Source: Candidatus Alcyoniella australis (GTDB taxonomy: Bacteria; Lernaellota; Lernaellaia; JAVCCG01; Alcyoniellaceae). From it: DNA of 12,979 bases. Position 1 is the stretch's first letter, and each line of letters begins with the position of its first letter. Made by a program: the position numbers and the translations under genes. Below, piece by piece: positions 1 to 5,916 of this stretch. The DNA lies in assembly GCA_030765605.1 (NCBI GenBank), contig JAVCCG010000046.1:1-12979 (forward strand). Direction: 5' to 3'. The notes under the pieces were generated by a model. It did no database searches and had not been told where the DNA came from. It worked only from the letters and a program-made list of their open reading frames with translations.

Positions 1-665
1 CTGGTGCGCTGGGCCAGCACGCCCACGATCAGGCCCGCAATCAGGCTGATCACGATACCGCCGCCCACGGTCATCGTTGGCGATTCGCCGGTGCCGATGT
101 GTCCGCCGCCGCCGACAAAGATCGGGCCGCCAGGCTTGAACGTCGGCAGGATAATCAGCAACGCCAGCAGCGTCAGCATGGCCGCGGGCATCAGCAGGCC
201 GTTGATTGCGCGTTGGGGCACGGCGCGGCCGAAGTCGAACCCGGTGCGCAGGAAATAGACTCCGCCGAGGATCCCCAAGGTAAAGCCGACCAGCGCCACC
301 ACCGCGTTGAGATCGCCGCCGCCCAAGCGCAAAATCATCCGCAACGGGCAGCCCAGGAAGACCAGCGCGCCGATCATCACGAACATCCCGGCGATAAAGC
401 GCGCGAACGGGGCCGATCCGCCCTTTGGTCGAAACTCGCGCGTAATCAGGGCCGCGCCGAACGCCCCAAGTAAAATTCCCAGGATTTCGGGTCGCAGCCA
501 GGCCGCGCTCCACGGGTGGTGTAGGCCCAGCGCGCCGGCGATGTCGCGCTCGAAACAGGCGATGCAGAAACCCATGTTGGGCGGATTGCCCAGCCGGACC
601 AGAATCACGGACAGCACGCCGATCACCGCGCCGGCGACTCCGATCAGAACATAATCCTTTTTCAA
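1..665 (-). CDS. yedE: YedE/YeeE-family membrane protein, putative selenium transporter (3' end outside window)
   Basis: An integral inner-membrane protein of the YeeE/YedE (sulfur transport) family, in the branch usually annotated as a putative selenium transporter; the cargo is assigned by family and genome context, not by a visible active site. The first 221 residues are present and the C-terminus lies beyond position 1. Residues 5-24, 60-75, 90-107, 122-140 and 158-175 are hydrophobic helices. The family hallmarks are GNPPNMGFCIACF at 26-38 followed by ERDIAGALGLH, with Cys34 and Cys37, and GCPLRMILRLGGGD at 105-118 with Cys106. I place the start at TTG 665-663 because GAGGAG lies about 7 bases upstream and no in-frame ATG precedes the conserved motif. 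The gene follows a PilZ gene on the same strand but has its own promoter and a long structured leader. Family call is firm; selenium as substrate is inference. Confidence 0.9.
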   Translation of the reverse strand, partial: MKKDYVLIGVAGAVIGVLSVILVRLGNPPNMGFCIACFERDIAGALGLHHPWSAAWLRPEILGILLGAFGAALITREFRPKGGSAPFARFIAGMFVMIGALVFLGCPLRMILRLGGGDLNAVVALVGFTLGILGGVYFLRTGFDFGRAVPQRAINGLLMPAAMLTLLALLIILPTFKPGGPIFVGGGGHIGTGESPTMTVGGGIVISLIAGLIVGVLAQRT

Positions 666-957
666 CGGATTTCTCCTCTGTGGATACTACAAAGTTGGAC
701 AGCTTCCCAAACGGGAACCCGTTTTTCAGCTTTTACGGATGGGGATATCTGGGGGGAAGCGGCGCTCAGCCGATGGGAACGGCTGCGACGGATCGCGGCT
801 GCGTCGAATACTTCCAGGCCTGACCGGCCCGGTCGCCCGGGCCTCACGGTCCGCTCTCTCGTCGCGTGGGACTATCCGGGCGCAACGTCGCATCGAGCAG
901 CCGCGTGCAAACGTTATGTGGGTCCGGATAGCTCACGTGAGTCCTTGAAAACAGATT
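666..957 (-). ncRNA. Candidate structured 5' leader RNA of the yedE-like gene (class unknown)
   Basis: No convincing gene lies between the PilZ stop and the TTG start. Read on the minus strand, the stretch contains nested complementary arms. Domain 1: 924-931 pairs with 872-879 (8 bp), with 911-915/884-888 and 906-908/890-892 inside. Domain 2: 837-843 pairs with 826-832 (7 bp) closed by a GCGA loop, a GNRA tetraloop only in the minus orientation, on top of 848-851/822-825. Domain 3: 811-815 pairs with 755-759 and encloses hairpins 802-806/786-790 and 780-785/767-772, forming a three-way junction. Alternative hairpins at 704-724 precede the ribosome binding site. A promoter at 963-990 would start the transcript near 956. 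This resembles a cis-regulatory leader. I recognise none of the cobalamin, SAM, TPP, FMN, Moco, c-di-GMP, glycine or ZTP cores, nor 6S, SRP, tmRNA, RNase P or tRNA-Sec. Pairings were found by eye. Confidence 0.45.
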
Positions 958-962
958 GAGGG

Positions 963-990
963 AAAATAGCACAAACCGCGAATCCGTCAA
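963..990 (-). promoter_or_regulatory. Sigma70-like promoter for the yedE leader
   Basis: On the minus strand, TTGACG (985-990) and TATTTT (963-968) are separated by 16 bases. The match is 5 of 6 at the -35 and 4 of 6 at the -10. The predicted start near 956 would give a leader of about 290 nt before the TTG start. The promoter lies just after the PilZ stop codon, so yedE can be transcribed independently. Confidence 0.55.
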
Positions 991-1009
991 ACGCTGTTAT
1001 TCACGAGTT

Positions 1010-1393
1010 TTAAGCCGGCGGGCCCTGGTTGAGATGTTGGGTGATGAAGTGCTGTACGCGTTGCCGGTCGGTCTCGCGGATCGAGACGAACTGCATTGCC
1101 ACCTGCCCGCCGGATTGGTCGGCCGCGAGCTGCTCGCAGCGCACCACGTCGGCGATGGCCGAAATCGGGATCGGCCTTTCATCAAAGTCGTAGATCTCGA
1201 TCCCGACTTTCATGCCGATCGGCAGTTCCTCGTTGGTGATTACGCGAATGCCGGTGGTCGAGATGTTCAGCGGCAATCGCCCCTGCTCGACCTTCTGGTC
1301 GTCCAGGCGCAGGATCCGCGCCGGCAGCACTGCGTCTACCCTCATGCTCCTGCGGCGTTCAATCCCTTTTGGTCCGTAGCTCATTTTATGCAC
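1010..1393 (-). CDS. PilZ-domain protein, probable c-di-GMP receptor
   Basis: A small stand-alone PilZ domain of 127 residues, the usual size for single-domain PilZ proteins. Such proteins bind cyclic di-GMP in the cytoplasm and pass the signal to motility, surface or polymer-export partners. Both ligand-binding signatures are visible: the RxxxR motif at Arg14 to Arg18 (ERRRSMR) and NxSxxG at Asn43-Ser45-Gly48 (LNISTTGIRV), followed by the expected beta-barrel strands. The longest reading uses a GTG at 1393-1391; an in-frame ATG at 1384-1382 gives a 124-residue protein, and neither has a clear Shine-Dalgarno sequence. The gene sits between the OmpA-family gene (166 bases upstream) and the yedE leader on the same strand. 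No partner domain is attached, so the process it controls is unknown. Confidence 0.9.
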   Translation of the reverse strand: MHKMSYGPKGIERRRSMRVDAVLPARILRLDDQKVEQGRLPLNISTTGIRVITNEELPIGMKVGIEIYDFDERPIPISAIADVVRCEQLAADQSGGQVAMQFVSIRETDRQRVQHFITQHLNQGPPA

Positions 1394-1429
1394 AAGATAG
1401 ATTTGTTATCGAAAGGTTTGTATCTCAAA

Positions 1430-1457
1430 ACCATAGCCCGATGCAAGTAAAAGCCAA
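1430..1457 (-). promoter_or_regulatory. Weak candidate promoter for the PilZ gene
   Basis: On the minus strand, TTGGCT (1452-1457) and TATGGT (1430-1435) lie 16 bases apart. Each matches its consensus hexamer at 4 of 6 positions. The site overlaps the hairpin at 1449-1471. It is the best candidate I see in this gap, but it is weak. Confidence 0.2.
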
Positions 1458-1471
1458 TGAAGATTGGTTTT
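1449..1471. terminator. AT-flanked hairpin, possible bidirectional terminator
   Basis: CCAAT (1454-1458) and ATTGG (1463-1467) form a stem with a GAAG loop, extended by A and T runs on either side. On the minus strand the stem is followed only by TTTTA. On the plus strand a seven-T run follows at 1474-1480, although no plus-strand gene precedes it. It may stop readthrough from the OmpA-family gene. Confidence 0.35.
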
Positions 1472-1509
1472 GCTTTTTTTATCAACCCTTTTTCCTTCGA
1501 TCAGCGGCC

Positions 1510-1530
1510 GGGGGCGCATTGGGCGCCCCC
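1510..1530 (-). terminator. GC hairpin downstream of the OmpA-family gene
   Basis: GGGGGCGC (1510-1517) and GCGCCCCC (1523-1530) form a perfect 8-bp stem with a 5-base loop, about 30 bases after the OmpA-family stop codon. There is no following T tract, so it is not a classical intrinsic terminator. It could act as a U-tract-less terminator or as a 3'-end stabiliser. Confidence 0.4.
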
Positions 1531-1559
1531 CACCTCTGATGAACCCGATACCGAGCAGA

Positions 1560-2918
1560 CTACTCGATCTTGAACTCCACGCGGCGATTCTGCGCCTTGC
1601 CCTGCGCCGTGTCGTTGGTCGCAATCGGTTTGTCTTCGCCGTAACCGATCGCCTGAAGTTTATTGGCGTCAATGCCCTTGGACACTAAGTAGGCCAAAAC
1701 CGACTCAGCCCGCCTCTGGGACAACGCCTTGTTCATCTGGGCTTGGCCGACACTGTCCGTGTGGCCTTCCACCATAATCTTGTCAAACTCGCACATCCCC
1801 TGGATCTGCATAACCACGTCATCGAGCACGGCGTACGACTTGGGAAGGATCGTGGCCTTACCCGAGGCGAAGTACACCGCATCGGTCAATTGGATGTGCT
1901 TGAACAAGGCGACGTTGACCACGTTCTCGGTCGCGGGAGCGATGAGCGTAGCGACCTGCTTGGCGTCGTATCCCTCGGCGCTCACGGCGAGGGTCGCGTT
2001 GCCGCCCGCGATCTCCTGCTTGACTGGATTGAAATAGTTCATGCCGCCGACGGCTACTGTGGCTGCAATCGGTGCGCCAGTGCACTTGTCGGTCACGACC
2101 ACCGTGAAGGTCGTCAGCTTGGGCACCGCCACGGGTTGCGGAATTTCAGGGCACTGTGGGCATTCGGGGCACGGCTTGGGCGCGCCGGTCTTGCCGAAAT
2201 AGATGTTCAAACCGGCATATGCGCCCACGTTGAGCTTGCCGGTGACGCCATCGTCGTCAACTGTTTTATCGGCGTCGTAATCGACCTGTTGGGCGCCGGC
2301 CCCGTAGCTGCCCATGGCGCCGATGTCGAAGGCCACGTGCTTGTAGGGAAAGAGTTTCACGCCAACCTCGAGTCCGCCGAAGGGCCCGAACAAGTTGCGG
2401 GTGTAGTTATCCCCATCGGATTCCTCGTAGACCACGCGGTCCACTTCGCCCTGGACGCCGACCAGGGGGCCCAGGTAGGGCATCACCCAGTTGTTGGCGT
2501 GCCAGTTGTAGTTGTAGTACAGGGCCGCCCGGTAGTTGCCTCCAGTGGTATGCACGTTGGTCGATTCCACCCCCTGGGCCTCCGGGTCGATCCTGACGAG
2601 CGTGTCGGTCAGTCCGGCCAGCACATGGAGGCCGACGTCGTGATGGCCGTTGATCAGCCATCCGAGCTTCATTCCGTACAGGCTCGATCCCAGGACCCCA
2701 CCGGCATTGACCGTGGTGGTCGTCTGATCGACCTGCTTATCCTGATCCACGGTAAAGATCCCCAAGTCGAAGATCGTCACCCAGCGCGGATCGAGGTGGA
2801 AGACGGTCCCGGCCGGCAGAAGGTTCTCTGTCGTCGCATCGTCTTCCGCGAAAGCTGCGCAGGGCAGCACAATGGCTGCCGCCAGAACCGCAATGACAAG
2901 CACGTTCCATGGTTTCAT
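1560..2918 (-). CDS. OmpA-family outer membrane protein with barrel, Cys-Pro linker, Ig-like module and peptidoglycan-binding domain
   Basis: A 452-residue protein that should anchor the outer membrane to peptidoglycan. In order: a signal peptide (1-24, cleavage after AFA); a beta-barrel-like region (about 35-243); a Pro/Cys linker with Cys250, Cys253 and Cys256 spaced CPECPQC; a PEGA or carboxypeptidase-regulatory-like beta module (about 267-340); and a C-terminal OmpA domain (345-452) with VEGHTDSVG at 383-391 and SQRRAESVLAYL, the usual diaminopimelate-binding and helix motifs. Translation is set at ATG 2918-2916, after a GGGGG ribosome-binding stretch and just before the signal peptide; the frame stays open upstream into the antisense-frame of aqpZ, but that extension is not protein-like. 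It lies 92 bases after aqpZ. Cys20 is preceded by Pro, a poor lipobox, so I read it as signal peptidase I processed. Confidence 0.93.
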   Translation of the reverse strand: MKPWNVLVIAVLAAAIVLPCAAFAEDDATTENLLPAGTVFHLDPRWVTIFDLGIFTVDQDKQVDQTTTTVNAGGVLGSSLYGMKLGWLINGHHDVGLHVLAGLTDTLVRIDPEAQGVESTNVHTTGGNYRAALYYNYNWHANNWVMPYLGPLVGVQGEVDRVVYEESDGDNYTRNLFGPFGGLEVGVKLFPYKHVAFDIGAMGSYGAGAQQVDYDADKTVDDDGVTGKLNVGAYAGLNIYFGKTGAPKPCPECPQCPEIPQPVAVPKLTTFTVVVTDKCTGAPIAATVAVGGMNYFNPVKQEIAGGNATLAVSAEGYDAKQVATLIAPATENVVNVALFKHIQLTDAVYFASGKATILPKSYAVLDDVVMQIQGMCEFDKIMVEGHTDSVGQAQMNKALSQRRAESVLAYLVSKGIDANKLQAIGYGEDKPIATNDTAQGKAQNRRVEFKIE

Positions 2919-3010
2919 GACTAACCCCCATTTTGTCGTCGTATCCTGTTCGTGCCGCGTCGCCCCCGACTGTTTCGATACGCTGTCAGCTCCCTGTCGG
3001 TTTGGGACGA

Positions 3011-3709
3011 TTAATCCTTCCCCTTGGCCATAATCGGGTAGACGATCCCGGCGAGCGCCGCGCCGACGAGCGGCGCGATCCAGAACAGCCAGAGCTGCCC
3101 GAGCGCCCAACCGCCGACGAAGAGCGCCGGGCCGGTGCTGCGCGCCGGATTGACCGACAGATTCGTGACCGGAATGCCGATCAGGTGAATCAACGTCAGG
3201 CTCAAGCCGATGGCGATCGGTGCGAATCCCTTGGGCGCGCGCTCGTCGGTTGCGCCGAGAATGATAATCAGGAACATGAACGTCAGCACCACTTCGGCGA
3301 CCAGCGCGGACGCCAGGTTGTACCCGCCCGGCGAGTGAGCGCCGTAGCCGTTGGAAGCGAAGCCGCCCTCCAGGGAGAATCCGGCCTTGCCACTGGCGAT
3401 GACGTAAAGGACCGCGGCGGCCGCGACCGCACCCAGCACCTGGGCGATCACGTAGGGCAAAATATCGCGCGCCGGAAAGCGCTTGCCCACGAACAGCCCC
3501 AAAGTGACCGCGGGATTGATGTGGCACCCGGAGATGTGACCGATGGCGTAGGCCATGGTCAACAGGGTCAGACCGAAGGCCAGGGCCACGCCCGCGAAGC
3601 CGATTCCCAGCGTCGGGAATGCCGCCGCCAGCACTGCACTGCCGCAGCCTCCGAACACCAGCCAGAACGTTCCGATGAACTCTGCCAGAGATCGCTTGCC
3701 GATCGGCAT
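3011..3709 (-). CDS. aqpZ: Aquaporin Z, water channel
   Basis: A 232-residue inner-membrane major intrinsic protein, matching the length of E. coli AqpZ. It lets water cross the membrane quickly during osmotic change. Six helices and two re-entrant loops are recognisable, with both NPA boxes: HINPAVTLG (Asn65-Ala67) and SVNPARSTG (Asn187-Ala189). Selectivity-filter residues Phe45, His175 and Arg190 are conserved. The fourth position, Thr183 in E. coli, is Leu184 here, which is unusual. The stretch [13 protein letters not shown] is nearly identical to E. coli AqpZ, so AqpZ is preferred over a glycerol facilitator. AAGGAG lies 7 bases before the ATG. It is 74 bases after the DUF481-like gene and 92 before the OmpA-family gene, on one strand. 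Confidence 0.96.
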   Translation of the reverse strand: MPIGKRSLAEFIGTFWLVFGGCGSAVLAAAFPTLGIGFAGVALAFGLTLLTMAYAIGHISGCHINPAVTLGLFVGKRFPARDILPYVIAQVLGAVAAAAVLYVIASGKAGFSLEGGFASNGYGAHSPGGYNLASALVAEVVLTFMFLIIILGATDERAPKGFAPIAIGLSLTLIHLIGIPVTNLSVNPARSTGPALFVGGWALGQLWLFWIAPLVGAALAGIVYPIMAKGKD

Positions 3710-3744
3710 GTCGTGCTCCTTCTAAAAAGGTTTGTGCACCCGTA

Positions 3745-3768
3745 CCGCCGCCGGCCGGTCGGCGACGG
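3745..3768 (-). other. Intercistronic hairpin between the DUF481-like gene and aqpZ
   Basis: CCGCCGCCG (3745-3753) and CGGCGACGG (3760-3768) pair over 9 bp, with one wobble in the minus-strand RNA and a 6-base loop. On the minus strand the next T run is about 14 bases downstream. It could be an attenuator, partial terminator or mRNA-processing point that sets aqpZ levels relative to the upstream genes. Confidence 0.35.
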
Positions 3769-3783
3769 CACGGCCCTGTGCAA

Positions 3784-4665
3784 TCAGAAGAACGAGATGA
3801 CCAAAGCGTTAATCCAGGTGTAGCTGGCGTATTCAGCGTTGATCAGCTCGGGCACATCGTCGGTATCCACGTCGCCGTCATCGTCGTAGTTGACAACGTT
3901 CCCCTCTTTATCCAGACGCTCGATAAATCCCGGTGTGTTGGTGTAGGTGATCGCAAAGGAGGTCTTGAACGACAGCGCCTGGCTGAGCTTGAAGCTCAGG
4001 CCGGTCGTCGATTGGGCGGTGTAATCGTCCTCGTCGGCGAGGTTGAGCCGCACCGAAGCCTCTTCGCTGAACAACATGTAGCTCTTAAGCGGCACCTCGG
4101 CGATCAGTCGCGCCAGAGCGTTGTGTGTGGGCTCCCAAAAGTGAAACTCGTCGGTCTCGATCTCCTTCTTCTCGATCCAGCGCGTGTCCACGAAGGCGTA
4201 ACCAAGTTCGGTCTTGAGCACCGAGTCGCTGATGCCCAAGAAGCTGTAACCAACGCCGACCTCGCCCAGGTACCGCGTCCAGAAGCCGGAGAACTCGTCG
4301 GACTGATAACCCAGCAGGCCCCAGAGGTACGGCTTCTTGTTGCGCAGTAGGTAGCCCTCGAACTTGTACTCGCCGAAATAGCTGTTGGCGTTGAGGATCG
4401 GATCGCCGTCCGGATAGATCACGTTGCCGTAGGTCACTCCGCCCTTAAGCAGGTGGTTGGTCCACACGCCCTCGCGCGCGCCCTGCAGCTCGCCGACCAG
4501 ACTGTTGGTCTTGACGTAGGCCGAGGTCATGGTATAGCCCAGCGTGCCGCTGGCCGACCACTTGGGGAACTGATCGCCCTCGGTCGCCTCGTCCTGGGCG
4601 ATTGCCGGGACCGCGATCAGCAGCACGAGAATCGTCATCGCAGAAATAAGCTTGAAGTGCTTCAT
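3784..4665 (-). CDS. DUF481-like outer membrane beta-barrel protein
   Basis: A 293-residue predicted outer membrane protein. After a signal peptide (1-23, cleavage after AIA) come repeated amphipathic strands rich in Tyr, Phe and Gly, and the protein ends in Phe (ALVISFF), as expected for BAM-inserted barrels. The strand pattern and length resemble the DUF481/YdiY group, which includes salt-induced outer membrane proteins; this call rests on pattern, not on one diagnostic motif. An acidic loop at residues 259-270 has EF-hand loop spacing (Asn1, Asp3, Asp5, Gly6, Asp7, Val8, Asp9, Asp12). I use ATG 4665-4663 because AGGAG lies 8 bases upstream and the signal peptide starts there; a longer in-frame reading from 4701 overlaps the mscS stop and has no such support. 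It lies 32 bases after mscS, probably in the same transcript. No pore or ligand is known. Confidence 0.8.
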   Translation of the reverse strand: MKHFKLISAMTILVLLIAVPAIAQDEATEGDQFPKWSASGTLGYTMTSAYVKTNSLVGELQGAREGVWTNHLLKGGVTYGNVIYPDGDPILNANSYFGEYKFEGYLLRNKKPYLWGLLGYQSDEFSGFWTRYLGEVGVGYSFLGISDSVLKTELGYAFVDTRWIEKKEIETDEFHFWEPTHNALARLIAEVPLKSYMLFSEEASVRLNLADEDDYTAQSTTGLSFKLSQALSFKTSFAITYTNTPGFIERLDKEGNVVNYDDDGDVDTDDVPELINAEYASYTWINALVISFF

Positions 4666-4697
4666 ACGTATTTCTCCTCTCGAATGTAAAGTCATTT

Positions 4698-5534
4698 TCA
4701 AACCACGGCCCGCTCGGGCAGCCCGTGGTGATGCACGTCGACCTGCGGGAACGGGATCTCAATCCCATTCCGATCCAGCTCCTCCTTGATCGCGCGGTTG
4801 ACCGCGAAAAACACGTCCCAGTAGTGCTCGGTCTTACACCAGGGGCGCACCACCAGGTTGACCGACGAGTCGGCCATTTCCACCAGCTCGATCATCGGCG
4901 CCGGATCGTCGAGCACCATTTTATTGTGGTCGAGCACGCCCTTGATCGCATCGCGCGTCTTGCCGATATCCGCGGAGTACGATACGCCCACGGTCAGGTC
5001 GACGCGGCGGGTGTCCAGGGCCGTATAGTTGGTCACCGAGCCGCCCCAGATCTTGCCGTTGGGAATCACTATCTTCTTGTTGTCCGGGGTGGTCATGGTG
5101 GTGGCCATCATATTGATCTCCTTCACCACCCCCTGGTGCCCCCCGGCGTCAACGTAGTCGCCGATCTTGAACGGCTCATTGAGCATGATCATCAGCCCGG
5201 CCGACAGGTTGCCCAGGGTCTCCTGAAAAGCAAAGCCCACGATAAAGCCGGTGACCCCCAAACCGGCGATCAGCGGTGCGATGTCAACGCCCAACCGCGG
5301 CAGGGCCAACATCAGCAGCACCAGCCACAGCAGCTTGTTCAGCACGTTGAGAATGAAGCGCGACAGGGTCTCGCTGACCCGATTGGACTTGGAGAACATC
5401 ACCTTGGTGACGCGCATCAGCGCCCTGATCACCAGCCAACCGGCGAATAAAATTATAATGAACACTATGATATTGACCAGGAAGTTCGCCCCGTTGGTAA
5501 TCAACCATTCCTGCCCCTTGTCGATCCATTCCAT
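4698..5534 (-). CDS. mscS: Small-conductance mechanosensitive channel MscS
   Basis: A 278-residue inner-membrane channel, close to the 286 residues of E. coli MscS. It opens under membrane tension to release solutes on hypo-osmotic shock. Three helices are visible (about 17-40, 60-79 and 86-116); the third carries the pore-lining signature GLGVTGFIVGFAFQETLGN, followed by NEPFKIGDYV, where the beta domain begins. IPNGKIWGGSVTNYT at 157-171 is the conserved beta-domain motif, and the cytoplasmic alpha/beta domain ends near 265 with IPFPQVDVH. The start is ATG 5534-5532 with GGGAA upstream; an in-frame extension from 5567 lacks a ribosome binding site. It is the first gene of the mscS, DUF481-like, aqpZ, OmpA-family series and is divergent from the ATP-grasp gene. 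Confidence 0.95.
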   Translation of the reverse strand: MEWIDKGQEWLITNGANFLVNIIVFIIILFAGWLVIRALMRVTKVMFSKSNRVSETLSRFILNVLNKLLWLVLLMLALPRLGVDIAPLIAGLGVTGFIVGFAFQETLGNLSAGLMIMLNEPFKIGDYVDAGGHQGVVKEINMMATTMTTPDNKKIVIPNGKIWGGSVTNYTALDTRRVDLTVGVSYSADIGKTRDAIKGVLDHNKMVLDDPAPMIELVEMADSSVNLVVRPWCKTEHYWDVFFAVNRAIKEELDRNGIEIPFPQVDVHHHGLPERAVV

Positions 5535-5678
5535 GGTATTTCCCTTTCTGCAAAATTCCATCGGCAACCGTAAGACCGGCTATTGACGGCCTTATCGCCG
5601 AATTAGGACGGTGCTTGCATCGAGATTTCGATAGTAATGTTGATTGTCATTACAGCCTGTAGACCCCTCACAACTCGG

Positions 5679-5722
5679 ATCATATTCGGCGGCACTAACA
5701 TCGGAATATGATTATCATCATG
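5679..5722. promoter_or_regulatory. Inverted-repeat operator candidate with overlapping Fur-box-like site
   Basis: ATCATATTC (5679-5687) and GAATATGAT (5704-5712) are perfect 9-base inverted arms, 16 bases apart. The right arm runs into 5704-5722, which matches the 19-bp Fur consensus at 14 of 19 positions by my count and has the odd palindrome ATGATTATCAT at its core (5708-5718). Its position between two divergent genes fits an operator. Binding by Fur or any other protein is inference. Confidence 0.35.
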
Positions 5723-5740
5723 TTTCCGTCAAATATTTCT

Positions 5741-5775
5741 CGATACTTGCGCACTTGAGTCCGATACGCAAGTGC
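5741..5775. repeat. Overlapping inverted repeats sharing one arm
   Basis: ACTTGCG (5745-5751) is the inverse of CGCAAGT (5767-5773), and GCACTTG (5751-5757) is the inverse of CAAGTGC (5769-5775). The right arm can therefore pair with either left arm. CGATAC occurs on both sides (5741, 5762), and GCACTTG recurs near 5881. It may be an operator or an RNA switch point in the leader of the ATP-grasp gene, depending on where transcription starts. Confidence 0.35.
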
Positions 5776-5815
5776 TTTGTTATAACCGTTTACAATTAGG
5801 AGCTTATCGGGAAAC

Positions 5816-5821
5816 TATAAT
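5816..5821 (+). promoter_or_regulatory. TATAAT -10 candidate for the ATP-grasp gene
   Basis: A perfect TATAAT hexamer lies about 95 bases before the ATG. No good -35 is found at 16-18 bases; TTTACA lies 21 bases upstream. Promoter use would need an activator or another -35, so confidence is low. Confidence 0.3.
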
Positions 5822-5916
5822 GTGATACTTCATTTTTTACTTGCCATCTCTTTCTTAATGTGAGATTTTTTCGCTAGCTTTGCACTTGCCCGCTTGGGCG
5901 TTGATTTGGGGGTCTG

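Larger units (their letters stand above)
5535..5916. promoter_or_regulatory. Divergent intergenic region between mscS and the ATP-grasp gene
   Basis: These 382 bases are clearly more AT-rich than the flanking genes and hold no convincing gene. Inverted repeats lie at 5679-5712 and 5741-5775, and a Fur-box-like site lies at 5704-5722. The only mscS promoter candidate I see is weak: minus-strand TTGTGA (5668-5673) and TAATGA (5647-5652) with a short 15-base gap. The 3' part (5822-5916) holds T runs and a small GCCC/GGGC hairpin (about 5888-5899) just before the plus-strand gene. Confidence 0.5.

Noticed and set aside
739-948. A 69-codon plus-strand frame inside the yedE leader
   Set aside because: It has no Shine-Dalgarno site and an Arg/Ser-rich composition without motifs. 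The stem pairing and GNRA loop on the other strand explain the region better.
755-957. Possible tRNA-Sec, 6S RNA, tmRNA or cobalamin riboswitch in the yedE leader
   Set aside because: No T-loop GGTTC, no long single rod with a central bubble, no tmRNA tag or tRNA-like ends, and no B12-box were found. It is left as an unknown structured RNA.
1743-2924. A 393-codon open frame on the plus strand opposite the OmpA-family gene
   Set aside because: It lies fully antisense to a well-supported gene, is rich in His, Val and Gly without domains, and is typical of GC-rich antisense frames.
1560-3527. A 655-codon minus-strand reading frame that joins the OmpA-family gene to sequence across aqpZ
   Set aside because: The part above 2918 is a different frame over aqpZ and over the 92-base gap. 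It has no domain character, while ATG 2918 is followed by a textbook signal peptide.
4725-5450. A 241-codon plus-strand frame opposite mscS
   Set aside because: It is antisense to an unmistakable MscS, very rich in His and Gln, with no ribosome binding site or motif.
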